Origin: Aureibaculum marinum
Lineage (GTDB): Bacteria > Bacteroidota > Bacteroidia > Flavobacteriales > Flavobacteriaceae
Reading direction: 5' to 3'
DNA: 64,000 nucleotides
NCBI RefSeq assembly: GCF_003813905.1
Contig: NZ_RPFJ01000014.1
Location: 37,600-101,599 of the forward strand
Below are positions 42,588 to 51,924 of the stretch, piece after piece. Under the pieces are notes generated by a model. The model made no database searches. It had not been told where the DNA came from and saw only the letters and a list, made by a program, of their open reading frames with translations. Within the stretch, counting starts at the first letter, position 1, and every line of letters begins with the position of its first letter. The translations under genes and the position numbers were made by a program.

Positions 42588-43916
42588 ATGATAGTTTTTA
42601 AGTTTGGAGGAACATCAGTTGGTAGTGCTGAAAACATGAAAAAAGTAGCAGCTATTATTAACGATTGTAACGAAAAAAAAATAGTAGTGCTATCTGCTGT
42701 ATCAGGTACTACAAACAGTCTAGTTCAAATTAATGATTACTTAGCTCTTCATAAAAAAGAAGATGCTTTATTTTTGATAGATAAGCTTGAAAACTCTTAC
42801 TATCAACTAATTAAAGAACTATATAATTTAACAAATTACCATACCAAAGCTAAATTATTTATTGAGAATAAATTTAAAGAAATTCGTTCTTTAGCTAATG
42901 AACCCATAAAAAATGATAAAATAATCTTAGCTCAAGGAGAAATTATTTCTACCAATTTATTTCAATTATATTTAACAGAAATAGAAAAAGATTCCTTACT
43001 AATTTCTGCCTTAGATTTTATGTCTATTGATGCTCATGAAGAACCTGAACAGGGTAATATCAAAGCAAAATTAAATAAGGTTTTAAATGACAACAATTAT
43101 CAAACCTATATTACTCAAGGCTTTATTTGTTTAAATGCAAATAACGAAATTGATAATTTAAAAAGAGGTGGAAGTGATTATACTGCCTCATTAATTGGAG
43201 CTGCTGTGAATGCTGAAGAAATTCAAATTTGGACTGATATCGATGGTATGCATAATAATGATCCTAGATTTGTAGATAATACGTTTCCTATTGATGAAAT
43301 TTCTTTTGATGAAGCTGCGGAATTGGCCTATTTTGGTGCAAAAATTTTGCATCCACAAAGTATTATTCCTGCACAAAAAAATAACATCCCAGTTTTATTA
43401 AAAAATACTTTTAATCCGACAGCTAAAGGAACATTAATAAAAAATTGTAACAATAGTATTGGTGTCAGGGCTATAGCAGCAAAAGATGGAATTATAGCTA
43501 TAAAAATAAAATCGTATAGGATGTTAATGGCTTATGGCTTTTTAAAAAATGTTTTTGAAGTTTTTGAAAAATATCAAACTCCAATTGATATGATTACTAC
43601 TTCCGAGATTGCTGTATCACTCACTATTGACAACCCAAAATATTTAAAAGAAATAATTGAAGATTTAAACACTTTTGGTAACGTTGAATATGATGTTGAT
43701 ATGAGTATTGTTTGTCTTGCTGGTAATTTTTCACATAGTGGAAAAGGGATTAGTGCTGCCGTTTTAAATTGTTTAACTGACGTGCCAATTCGTATGATTT
43801 CATATGGAGGAAGTCAATACAATATTTCTTTATTAATTGAAAAAAATGATAAAATAAAGGCTTTAAATTTATTAAATCAGGGTTTGTTTGCTGAAAGCAT
43901 TCCTCATGCAGTTTAA
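42588..43916 (+). CDS. lysC: Aspartate kinase (monofunctional)
   Basis: The 442-residue protein begins with the aspartokinase motif VFKFGGTSVGSAENM and has the phosphate-binding GGSDYTASLIGA near residues 193-204. Two C-terminal ACT domains follow (about 300-440) with the usual VEYDVDMSIVCLAG and ISYGGSQYNIS stretches. It makes aspartyl phosphate, the first step to Lys, Thr and Met. It stands alone, ended by a 22-bp hairpin. The related ACT-like gene is divergent upstream. Confidence 0.92.
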   Translation: MIVFKFGGTSVGSAENMKKVAAIINDCNEKKIVVLSAVSGTTNSLVQINDYLALHKKEDALFLIDKLENSYYQLIKELYNLTNYHTKAKLFIENKFKEIRSLANEPIKNDKIILAQGEIISTNLFQLYLTEIEKDSLLISALDFMSIDAHEEPEQGNIKAKLNKVLNDNNYQTYITQGFICLNANNEIDNLKRGGSDYTASLIGAAVNAEEIQIWTDIDGMHNNDPRFVDNTFPIDEISFDEAAELAYFGAKILHPQSIIPAQKNNIPVLLKNTFNPTAKGTLIKNCNNSIGVRAIAAKDGIIAIKIKSYRMLMAYGFLKNVFEVFEKYQTPIDMITTSEIAVSLTIDNPKYLKEIIEDLNTFGNVEYDVDMSIVCLAGNFSHSGKGISAAVLNCLTDVPIRMISYGGSQYNISLLIEKNDKIKALNLLNQGLFAESIPHAV

Positions 43917-43986
43917 AATAAAACAACACCCAATTCTAAATTATTATCTCTTATATAAAAAGAATTTAGAATTGGGTGTTGTTTTT
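43917..43986. terminator. Bidirectional terminator between lysC and gpsA
   Basis: A 22-bp perfect stem (43921-43942 with 43963-43984) with a 20-base loop is flanked by A and T tracts, so it ends both lysC (plus) and the gpsA unit (minus). It is the longest perfect stem I found in the window. Confidence 0.85.
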
Positions 43987-43999
43987 ACTTGTCACATTG

Positions 44000-44998
44000 C
44001 TAATCTAACCTTTCTGATAATTTCAAAAATTCTATTTTAGGATCTTTATTTTCATAAAGTATTTTATATACAGTATCGATTATTGGAGTTTTAGCACCAT
44101 TCTTTTGCTTTATTTTATATGCACTTTTGGTAGCGTAATACCCCTCAGCAACCATACTCATCTCCATCATGGCCGATTTTACAGTATATCCTTTACCTAT
44201 CATATTACCAAACATTCTATTTCTACTAAAAGTTGAATAACCTGTAACTAATAAATCTCCCAAATAAGCGGAATTATTAATATTGCGTTTCATTTTATGT
44301 ACTTTTTTAATAAAACGTTTCATTTCTCTAATGGCATTAGACATTAATACTGCTTGAAAATTATCTCCATATCCAAGACCATGAGCCATTCCTGCAGCCA
44401 TAGCATAAATATTCTTTAAAACAGCAGCATATTCTGTACCAACAATATCGTCAGAAGTTTTAGTGTTAATATATCTACTTTTTAAAAAACTGCTCATTAA
44501 CTTAGCTTTACTCTCATCACTACACGCAAGTGTTAAATAAGAAAGTCGTTCTAAAGCTACTTCTTCTGCATGACAAGGTCCAGTAATAACACCTATATTG
44601 TCATAAGGAATATTATATTTTTTATGAAAGTATTCACCCACAATTAATCCAGATTCAGGTTCAATTCCTTTAATAGCAGAAAAGATAACTTTTCCCTCTA
44701 ATGAAGTGGTTAACTTTTCTAATTCTTCTTTTAAAAATGCAGAAGGCACTGCAAAAATCAAATAATCAGCATAACTGACCATTTCGTTAATTTTATTACT
44801 TAAAAATAATTGATTTATATCGAACTCTACAGAACTGATATATTTTGGATTATGCTGGTTTTGTTTAATATGGTCTAAAACAGACTCACTACGCATATAC
44901 CAACCAATTTCATTTACATTTTCACTTAACATTTTTACTATAGCTGTTGCCCAGCTACCACCACCAAAAACGGCTATTTTAGGTTGTTTTTTTGTCAT
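44000..44998 (-). CDS. gpsA: Glycerol-3-phosphate dehydrogenase [NAD(P)+]
   Basis: The 332-residue protein has the dinucleotide-binding GGGSWATA (about 12-19) and the catalytic AVLKNIYAMAAGMAHGLGYG (about 190-210) of GpsA. It reduces dihydroxyacetone phosphate to glycerol 3-phosphate for phospholipid synthesis. Its ATG overlaps the stop of the acyltransferase gene by one base (TAATG), a pairing that joins backbone supply to lipid acylation. Confidence 0.93.
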   Translation of the reverse strand: MTKKQPKIAVFGGGSWATAIVKMLSENVNEIGWYMRSESVLDHIKQNQHNPKYISSVEFDINQLFLSNKINEMVSYADYLIFAVPSAFLKEELEKLTTSLEGKVIFSAIKGIEPESGLIVGEYFHKKYNIPYDNIGVITGPCHAEEVALERLSYLTLACSDESKAKLMSSFLKSRYINTKTSDDIVGTEYAAVLKNIYAMAAGMAHGLGYGDNFQAVLMSNAIREMKRFIKKVHKMKRNINNSAYLGDLLVTGYSTFSRNRMFGNMIGKGYTVKSAMMEMSMVAEGYYATKSAYKIKQKNGAKTPIIDTVYKILYENKDPKIEFLKLSERLD

Positions 44999-46806
44999 TA
45001 TAACGAGGTTTCGTTTTCAGAAAGTTTTTTTTCTAATTCTTCTTGAAATTCTTCCATTACTGGTCTTACAGTGCTTTCTGGCAAATCAGCTATTCTAATA
45101 TACATTAAACCATCAACTGCATTATTAAATTTAGGATCTACATTAAAAGCAACCAGTTTTGCATTTTGCTTAACATATTTTTTCAACAAAACAGGCAAAC
45201 GTAAAGTACCTGGTTCTAATTCATCAATAATTTTATCAAACTTTTGCATGTCTGATTTACTTTCATCAAATACAAAATCTTTATCTACATCATTTAATTT
45301 CACTTTATATTCCTTTTTAGGGTGAATATATTGAGCCAAATATGGATCATAATAATTAGATTTCATAAACTCAATCATTAAAGATTTAGAAAAGTTTGAA
45401 AATTGATTACTAATACTTACTCCACCTATTAAATATTTGTGTTCAGGGAATCTTAAAGTTACATGTACAATCCCTTTCCATAATAAAAACAAAGGCATTG
45501 GTTTTTGTTGATAATCCTTTATAATAAAGGCTCTACCCATTTCTATTGATTGTTCCATCATATGAAACAATTCTGCTTCCATTCTGAACAAAGTACTTAT
45601 ATAAAAACCTTTGATTCCATACTTTTTATAAATGTCTTTCCCCAATCCCATCCTATATGCACCAACAACCATATTTATAGCATTATCCCACAAAAACATA
45701 TGATGATAATAATTGTCGTACTTATCAATATCAATAGCATTATTAGTACCTTCACCCACTTCTCTAAACGTAATTTCTCTTAATCGTCCTATTTCACGCA
45801 AAATATTTGGAATTTTTTCACTTTCAGCAAAAAAAACTTCATAATTTTTACTCTCAAGTAACCTATCATCATCGGCTCTTAATTTTTCAATTTCTTTACA
45901 AATTTTTTCTGTAGGTATAGGAGAAATTACTTCTTTTGGTTGTTTCGGAATTTTTAGAGAAGGTGTTTTTATTAATCGGGTATTAACTTCAAATGGTTTT
46001 GCCAACATATACGTTTTCTTACGAATAAATTGATGAAAATCATCTATGCTCTTATGCTCTTCTTGATCTTGAATAGAAATAGGTTTTCCTATTCTTACTT
46101 TTATAATTCTACTCTTTTGAGTTAATAACTCTGAGGGTAATTTAGCAGTTCTTAACGTATCATTTATTTTAGACAAAAAATAGAACAATCGACTATTTTT
46201 AGCATGAAAATAAATAGGTATAATAGGCACATTTGCTTTATTGATTAGTTTTATAGCACCTTCTTCCCAAGGTTTATCTACAATTAATTTACCATCGTGA
46301 TACGTAGAAACTTCACCGGCCGGAAAAATACCTAACGGATAGCCATCTCTTAAATGTTGTAATGCATGTTTTATCCCTGAAACACTAGATTTTAAATCCT
46401 TCCGATCTTCAAAAGGATTTACAGGCATTACGTAAGGTTTAAGCGGTTCAATTCTATGCAATAAAAAATTAGCAATAATCTTATAATCTGGTCTTCTTTC
46501 GACTAAAAGTTTTAATAACAATATACCATCAATTCCTCCTAAAGGGTGATTGGAAACACTAATAAAAGCACCATTTTTTGGTATTCTTTTTAAATCTTCT
46601 TGAGGAATTTCAAATTTAATTTTAACTTCATCTAAAATTGCATTTAAAAAATCAACATTACTTTTATTTTTATGCTTTTTGTAAATTCTATTAAGCTTGG
46701 ATATGCGAAGTACTTTTAATAAAATCCACCCCATAAAAGTACCTAAAAACCCATATTTATCTAGGTGTACTACTTTGGCAATTTCTTTAGAAGTTACTAA
46801 TTCCAT
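44998..46806 (-). CDS. Bifunctional OlsF-like acyltransferase (aminolipid synthesis)
   Basis: The 602-residue protein has two parts. The N-terminal ~300 residues are a PlsC-type acyltransferase with the motif NHPLGGIDG (about 86-94) and PAGEVST. The C-terminal ~280 residues look like the OlsB/GNAT-type N-acyltransferase (KGFYISTLFRMEAEL, GGVSISNQFS). This order matches OlsF, described from Flavobacterium johnsoniae and Serratia, which makes ornithine lipids. A glycine-lipid product is also possible. It is coupled to gpsA. Confidence 0.82.
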   Translation of the reverse strand: MELVTSKEIAKVVHLDKYGFLGTFMGWILLKVLRISKLNRIYKKHKNKSNVDFLNAILDEVKIKFEIPQEDLKRIPKNGAFISVSNHPLGGIDGILLLKLLVERRPDYKIIANFLLHRIEPLKPYVMPVNPFEDRKDLKSSVSGIKHALQHLRDGYPLGIFPAGEVSTYHDGKLIVDKPWEEGAIKLINKANVPIIPIYFHAKNSRLFYFLSKINDTLRTAKLPSELLTQKSRIIKVRIGKPISIQDQEEHKSIDDFHQFIRKKTYMLAKPFEVNTRLIKTPSLKIPKQPKEVISPIPTEKICKEIEKLRADDDRLLESKNYEVFFAESEKIPNILREIGRLREITFREVGEGTNNAIDIDKYDNYYHHMFLWDNAINMVVGAYRMGLGKDIYKKYGIKGFYISTLFRMEAELFHMMEQSIEMGRAFIIKDYQQKPMPLFLLWKGIVHVTLRFPEHKYLIGGVSISNQFSNFSKSLMIEFMKSNYYDPYLAQYIHPKKEYKVKLNDVDKDFVFDESKSDMQKFDKIIDELEPGTLRLPVLLKKYVKQNAKLVAFNVDPKFNNAVDGLMYIRIADLPESTVRPVMEEFQEELEKKLSENETSL

Positions 46807-47010
46807 GTTGGGTTTTTGAGAACATCAAATATAGTTAATTTATTGAATTACGAGACACTCTATTTCTAGTGACACTTGTATTAATAAAACGATTTTTTTG
46901 CTACTTTAATAAAACACACCTTCATAAATGGGATATTAAAATAAACATTGTAAAATCTAAAAATATATTAGTAAATCTGAATTTCAATTGCATCAAAAAC
47001 TATTTATCTA

Positions 47011-47484
47011 TTATGACAAATATTCTAAAATTTTTTCTCGTGACATTTGACAAACATTCCATTCTTCAAAAACAGTAGCTCCAGTACTTTTATAAAAATT
47101 AACAGCAGGAGTATTCCAATTTAAGACCACCCATTCTACCCTATTTATATTATTTTCTAAAGCATAATTTAAAACTTTATCATACAAAGCCTTTCCTATT
47201 CCTTTTTGTCTATATTTTTCTGTTACAATTAAATCTTCTAAATGTAATGAGACTCCATCCCAAGTTGAAAATCTGTTATAAAAAAGAGCCATTCCAACTA
47301 CTGAATTATCAATTTCAGCTAAATATATATAAAAAGAAGGATGCTCTTTAAACCCATGATTAATTAAATCGTTGACATTAATTTTAACCGCATTTGGTTC
47401 TTTTTCAAAAACAGCCAGTTCAGTAATTAATTTTAATACCGCTTCCATGTCTTCTGGCAAGGCTTCTCTAATTATATAACTCAT
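47011..47484 (-). CDS. GNAT family N-acetyltransferase
   Basis: The 157-residue protein has the GNAT acetyl-CoA loop EKYRQKGIGKALYDKV (about 91-106) after the strand LHLEDLIVT, and ends with the WVVLNWNTPAVNFYKSTGA motif, close to the diamine or thialysine acetyltransferase branch. The substrate is not certain. It is a single gene, 75 bases from the divergent fbp. Confidence 0.88.
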   Translation of the reverse strand: MSYIIREALPEDMEAVLKLITELAVFEKEPNAVKINVNDLINHGFKEHPSFYIYLAEIDNSVVGMALFYNRFSTWDGVSLHLEDLIVTEKYRQKGIGKALYDKVLNYALENNINRVEWVVLNWNTPAVNFYKSTGATVFEEWNVCQMSREKILEYLS

Positions 47485-47559
47485 ATTTTAATAATGTTTG
47501 AACAAATTTAACGTTATTTGTATGTAGAACAAGTTGATATCTAACTAAATCATCAAAAA

Positions 47560-48579
47560 ATGCAACAACATAGTACTCTTGGCGAATTTATAATAGAAAA
47601 TCAAAAACAGTTTAAGTATTCTTCTGGTGAGTTATCCCGCCTTATCAATTCAATTAGATTGGCTGCAAAAGTAGTAAATCATGAAGTAAACAAAGCAGGG
47701 TTGGTAGATATTTTAGGAACTGCTGGTGACACAAACATTCAAGGTGAAGACCAGCAAAAATTAGATGTTTATGCCAATACTATTTTTATGGAAACCCTAA
47801 CCAATAGGCAAATTGTCTGTGGTATTGCTAGTGAAGAAGAGGATGATTTTGTAACTATTTCAGGTAATGACCAAACAAACAACAATAAATATGTAGTTTT
47901 GATTGATCCTCTTGATGGATCTTCTAACATAGATGTGAATGTATCAGTAGGTACTATCTTTTCAATATACAGACGTATTACTAACCCAGGAACTCCAGTA
48001 GAATTGAAAGATTTTTTACAAGAAGGCAACAAACAAGTGGCTGCTGGTTACATTGTATATGGAACATCAACTATGTTGGTATTTACTACAGGACATGGAG
48101 TAAATGGTTTTACTTTAAATCCAGCAATAGGCACATTTTATTTATCACATCCTGACATGACTTTTCCAAAAGATGGTACAATTTATTCTATTAATGAAGG
48201 TAATTATGTTCATTTTCCTCAAGGTGTAAAAGATTATTTAAAATATTGTCAAATGGAAGAAGGTGATAGACCTTACACTTCACGCTATATTGGATCTTTA
48301 GTCTCTGATTTTCATAGAAATATGATTAAAGGAGGTATTTATATATATCCAACAAGCTCTAAAGCTCCAAAAGGGAAATTACGTTTACTTTACGAATGTA
48401 ATCCAATAGCTTTTTTAGCAGAACAAGCGGGCGGAAAAGCTTCAGACGGTTACAGACGAATTTTAGATATAAAACCAACTGAATTGCATCAGCGTGTACC
48501 ATTTTTCTGTGGAAGCATAAACATGGTAGATGTGGCTGAAAATTTTATGAAAAACTATCCTGATGATGCTAACTATTAA
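47560..48579 (+). CDS. fbp: Fructose-1,6-bisphosphatase class 1
   Basis: The 339-residue protein has the metal-binding and substrate motif [11 protein letters not shown] (about 117-127) and the C-terminal [39 protein letters not shown] stretch shown in part as [15 protein letters not shown] (about 288-302). It removes the 1-phosphate in gluconeogenesis. Single gene, divergent from the GNAT gene. Confidence 0.95.
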   Translation: MQQHSTLGEFIIENQKQFKYSSGELSRLINSIRLAAKVVNHEVNKAGLVDILGTAGDTNIQGEDQQKLDVYANTIFMETLTNRQIVCGIASEEEDDFVTISGNDQTNNNKYVVLIDPLDGSSNIDVNVSVGTIFSIYRRITNPGTPVELKDFLQEGNKQVAAGYIVYGTSTMLVFTTGHGVNGFTLNPAIGTFYLSHPDMTFPKDGTIYSINEGNYVHFPQGVKDYLKYCQMEEGDRPYTSRYIGSLVSDFHRNMIKGGIYIYPTSSKAPKGKLRLLYECNPIAFLAEQAGGKASDGYRRILDIKPTELHQRVPFFCGSINMVDVAENFMKNYPDDANY

Positions 48580-48636
48580 CAACCTTCTTTGTCAAGTTAC
48601 CAACATCTAAATTAAAAAAAATTTACAGTTTTATTA

Positions 48637-50223
48637 TTACATTATTCTAGTTAAATGAAAGTATTTTTTATAACTTTCTGGAATAGTATCCATACTTAAT
48701 AGAGACCCTTCTTCGATTGGAGGATAAATTTCATCATAAGTCAACACGTTATACATACCCACTCTTTTATTAATGTGCTTTCTTCTTAAATCATAAGGAC
48801 CATCAAGACCAGCTGCAGCAATAAGCTCTAAAAAACTATGAATAGTTGCCTCATGATAATTATTTACTCTTACTGCTTTATCTTCAACCACTAATCCTTT
48901 TGTTAAAGATTTGTTTTGTGTTGCTACACCAACAGGACAAGTATTGGTATTACATTTTAATGCTTGAATACAACCAATTGATAACATCATAGCTCTTGCA
49001 CTATTACACCCATCAGCACCTAAAGCAATTGCTCTAGCCATATGAAAACCAGTTATAATTTTTCCAGAAACTATTACTTTAATATCTTTTCGCAATCCAA
49101 AACCTCTTAACGTATCATGTACAAATACAAGACCTTCACGTAAAGGCATTCCAATAGAGTTTGCAAATTCTACTGGTGCTGCACCTGTTCCTCCCTCACC
49201 ACCATCTACAGTTATAAAATCTGGTTTTATTCCTGTACAAATCATAGCTTCACAAAAATCCATAAATTCTTGTCTTCTTCCAATACACAATTTAAATCCA
49301 ACAGGTTTTCCATCAGAAAGTTCACGTAACTTTTTGATAAAGTACATAAACTCAATAGGATTGCCAAAAGCAGAGTGCGATGGTGGAGAATGCACTGATT
49401 CAAAAGGTTTTACATGTCTAATCTTAGCTATTTCTTCTGTATTTTTAGATGCCGGTAAAATACCTCCATGTCCCGGTTTTGCTCCTTGAGACAATTTAAT
49501 TTCTATCATCTTCACCTCTGGCCTAGTAGCATTTTCTCTAAAAGTTTTTTCATTAAATGTTCCATCTTCATTTCTACAACCAAAATACCCTGTTCCTATT
49601 TGCCAAATTAAATCTCCTCCATATTTTAAATGGTAAGGGCTTATCCCTCCTTCACCAGTATTGTGAGCAAAATTACCCATTTTGGCACCTTTGTTTAATG
49701 CCATAACGGCATTATCACTCAACGAACCAAAACTCATAGCTGAAATATTGAGCAAACTAGAATAATAAGGCTGTTTACAATCTGAACCTCCAATTTTTAA
49801 CTTCGGAAACTTACCTATTTCCTTTGGGTTATGTTTGGCATACATAGAATGTTCCATCCATTCGTATCCAGAATGGTATAAATTCATTTGTGTACCAAAA
49901 GGTTCGGTATCATTAACCTTTTTAGCTCGTCTATATATTAATGATCTTAGTATTCTGTTTAAAGGCCGTCCTTCAGTATCTGTTTCAACAAAATATTGCA
50001 TTATTTCAGGACGAATAGATTCTAATACATATCTAAACCTTCCTATTACAGGAAAATTTCTTCTAATGGTGTGTTTTTTTTGTACAATATCAATAACACC
50101 CATTAAAATAAGTGGTCCAAAAAGAATAAAGCTCCATAGAATTGGTAGCCAAAAAAAAGAAATGCCCACAATAACAATCACAACAAGAGCACTTATTAAA
50201 ATAAACAATTCACGAGCTTTCAT
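48637..50223 (-). CDS. FMN-binding glutamate synthase family protein, membrane-anchored
   Basis: The 528-residue protein has two N-terminal membrane helices (about 6-45) and then the FMN-binding central domain of glutamate synthase GltB (about 85-520). A 3Fe-4S-type Cys motif is visible in CIQALKCNTNTCPVGVATQ, with FMN and GEGG-type loops (HNTGEGGISPYHL, TVDGGEGGTGAAP). The amidotransferase domain of the real enzyme is absent. The function is unknown, though it is widespread in Bacteroidota. A leader of about 100 bases with a long hairpin precedes it. Confidence 0.88.
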   Translation of the reverse strand: MKARELFILISALVVIVIVGISFFWLPILWSFILFGPLILMGVIDIVQKKHTIRRNFPVIGRFRYVLESIRPEIMQYFVETDTEGRPLNRILRSLIYRRAKKVNDTEPFGTQMNLYHSGYEWMEHSMYAKHNPKEIGKFPKLKIGGSDCKQPYYSSLLNISAMSFGSLSDNAVMALNKGAKMGNFAHNTGEGGISPYHLKYGGDLIWQIGTGYFGCRNEDGTFNEKTFRENATRPEVKMIEIKLSQGAKPGHGGILPASKNTEEIAKIRHVKPFESVHSPPSHSAFGNPIEFMYFIKKLRELSDGKPVGFKLCIGRRQEFMDFCEAMICTGIKPDFITVDGGEGGTGAAPVEFANSIGMPLREGLVFVHDTLRGFGLRKDIKVIVSGKIITGFHMARAIALGADGCNSARAMMLSIGCIQALKCNTNTCPVGVATQNKSLTKGLVVEDKAVRVNNYHEATIHSFLELIAAAGLDGPYDLRRKHINKRVGMYNVLTYDEIYPPIEEGSLLSMDTIPESYKKYFHLTRIM

Positions 50224-50268
50224 ATTAAATAAATTATTAGTTCTTTATAGATATTATTATAAACTATT

Positions 50269-50337
50269 AACTGGTTTAACATTTTCTTAATATTCTGAAA
50301 ATCTTAAACCAGTTTAATTGTGTTAAAGACAAATGTA
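50269..50337 (-). promoter_or_regulatory. Leader hairpin and -7 box of the glutamate-synthase-like gene
   Basis: On the minus strand TACATTTG (50337-50330) is a good -7 box. Downstream in the leader, AACTGGTTTAA (left arm) and its complement (50304-50314, 50269-50279) extend inward with ATTTTC/GAAAAT, giving 17 paired bases with one C-C mismatch around a ten-base loop. The hairpin starts about ten bases after the expected transcript start and ends 45 bases before the ATG, a place for a leader control element. Confidence 0.6.
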
Positions 50338-50403
50338 CAAATAACATTGATTATTAAAAAAGAACAGTAAACAATATTTATATTTACCAAAATTTTATAA
50401 TCG

Positions 50404-50760
50404 ATGGGAATAATAAAAATAAGAAATATAAGACTGTACGCTTATCACGGTTGTTTAAGTGAAGAAGGTAAAATTGGCTCTGAGTATAGAGTTGATTTAT
50501 CAGTTAAAACAGACTTAATAAAATCAGCTCAAACTGACGACTTAAAAGATACTGTTGACTATGTTCATCTTAATAGAATTGTAAAAGAAGAAATGGCAAT
50601 CAGATCTAAATTATTAGAAACAGTAGCTCATAGAATTTTAGAAAGAATTTTTAAAGAAATATCTATTGTAAAAAAAGCATCCATTGAGGTTTCAAAAGTT
50701 AATCCACCCATAGGAGGTAATGTAGCTTTGGTTACTATAAAAATGTCTAAGAAAAAATAA
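50404..50760 (+). CDS. folB: Dihydroneopterin aldolase
   Basis: The 118-residue protein has the FolB pattern: N-terminal IRLYAYHGCLSEEGKIGSEY (about 9-28, Glu and Tyr near the pterin site), then DTVDYVHLNRIVKEEM, LLETVAHRILERIF and a C-terminal VSKVNPPIGG. It converts 7,8-dihydroneopterin to 6-hydroxymethyl-dihydropterin in folate synthesis. It is single and followed by a small hairpin (50757-50779), then tRNA-Cys. Confidence 0.95.
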   Translation: MGIIKIRNIRLYAYHGCLSEEGKIGSEYRVDLSVKTDLIKSAQTDDLKDTVDYVHLNRIVKEEMAIRSKLLETVAHRILERIFKEISIVKKASIEVSKVNPPIGGNVALVTIKMSKKK

Positions 50761-50794
50761 CATAAATTTTTTATGTTATACCTATTAATTTGTT

Positions 50795-50802
50795 TAAATT
50801 TG
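50795..50802 (+). promoter_or_regulatory. -7 box of tRNA-Cys
   Basis: TAAATTTG lies 20 bases before the mature 5' end of tRNA-Cys. It repeats the -7 sequence used for the tRNA-Gly/Leu unit. Confidence 0.6.
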
Positions 50803-50822
50803 CAAACTCAAAACAATAATTA

Positions 50823-50893
50823 GGCGTTGTGGCCGAGTGGCTAGGCAGAGCTCTGCAAAAGCTTGTACAGCGGTTCGAATCCGCTCGACGCCT
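50823..50893 (+). tRNA. tRNA-Cys (anticodon GCA)
   Basis: A 71-base cloverleaf: acceptor GGCGTTG pairs with CGACGCC, the anticodon loop CTGCAAA sits in an AGCT stem, and the T loop is TTCGAAT. CCA is not encoded. A T run follows directly and may serve as its terminator together with the acceptor stem. Confidence 0.95.
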
Positions 50894-51053
50894 CTTTTTT
50901 TTACAATATTTCAATAGCAAATGTTACTCTCTTTACATAAATAAAGAGAAATACAAAACACCAAATTTAAAATCACTTTCCTCTTCAATTTTCTCATATA
51001 TTTAACATTAAATAGAGTAAAATTAAAGATATTTGTAATCTTTTAACAAAAAA

Positions 51054-51914
51054 ATGAAGATTTACCCGATAGAAACAGGAAATTTCAAGTTAGATGGCGG
51101 TGCAATGTTTGGTGTAGTACCCAAATCGATTTGGCAAAAGACCAATCCGGCAGACGCCAATAACTTAATAGAAATGAGTATGAGGTCTCTTTTAATAGAA
51201 GATGGAAATCGATTAACTCTAATTGATACGGGATTGGGAAACAAACAATCTGACAAATTTTTTGGCTATTATCACTTGTTTGGGGACAAAACACTAGACT
51301 CTTCCTTAGCTAAGTTAGGTTTTTGTAAAGATGACATTACCGATGTCTTTTTAACACATTTGCATTTTGACCATTGTGGTGGTAGTATTGAATTCAACAA
51401 AGACAAAACAGCATATCAACCTGCTTTTAAAAATGCAAAATTTTGGTCGAACAAAGAACATTGGCTATGGGCAACTGAGCCTAATGCTCGTGAAAAAGCC
51501 TCTTTTTTAAAAGAAAACATCATACCAATTAAAGAAAGTGGACAATTGGAATTTATAAATCTTTCAGAAGATAATTATATAAAAAATTCTGAACTAAACT
51601 TTGATATTTTATGTGTTGATGGGCACACAGAAAAACAAATGATTCCTCATTTAAATTACAAAGGGAAAACATTGGTTTTTATGGCAGATCTATTACCAAC
51701 TATTGGACATATACCTCTTCCTTATGTTATGAGTTATGATACCAGACCTTTATTAACTTTAAATGAAAAACAATCCTTTTTAAATTTAGCTGCAGATAAA
51801 AACTATTTTCTTTTTTTAGAACATGATGCCCACAACGAAATTTGTACGGTAAAGCATACAGAAAAAGGAGTTAGACTTGACAAAACATACACTTTTAACG
51901 AAATTTTTAATTAA
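51054..51914 (+). CDS. MBL-fold metallo-hydrolase
   Basis: The 286-residue protein has the metallo-beta-lactamase motif THLHFDHCGG (about 101-110), the later DGHTEKQ and a final LEHDAHNEI, the metal ligands of a dinuclear zinc site. It resembles the quorum-quenching lactonase-like branch, but the substrate is not set. It precedes the S8 protease gene by 10 bases on the same strand. Confidence 0.88.
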   Translation: MKIYPIETGNFKLDGGAMFGVVPKSIWQKTNPADANNLIEMSMRSLLIEDGNRLTLIDTGLGNKQSDKFFGYYHLFGDKTLDSSLAKLGFCKDDITDVFLTHLHFDHCGGSIEFNKDKTAYQPAFKNAKFWSNKEHWLWATEPNAREKASFLKENIIPIKESGQLEFINLSEDNYIKNSELNFDILCVDGHTEKQMIPHLNYKGKTLVFMADLLPTIGHIPLPYVMSYDTRPLLTLNEKQSFLNLAADKNYFLFLEHDAHNEICTVKHTEKGVRLDKTYTFNEIFN

Positions 51915-51924
51915 CTTGATAAAT

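Noticed and set aside
46869..47078. 69-codon frame between the acyltransferase and GNAT genes
   Set aside because: Overlaps the GNAT 3' end on the other strand; composition is random and Lys/Asn/Phe-rich.
49835..50290. 151-codon plus-strand frame
   Set aside because: Antisense to the N-terminal part of the glutamate-synthase-like gene and its leader hairpin; the minus frame has family motifs.
51877..51924. Sixteen-codon N-terminal extension of the S8 protease
   Set aside because: It overlaps the MBL gene end and would push the lipoprotein signal inward; ATG 51925 gives a normal signal with the lipobox at residue 20.
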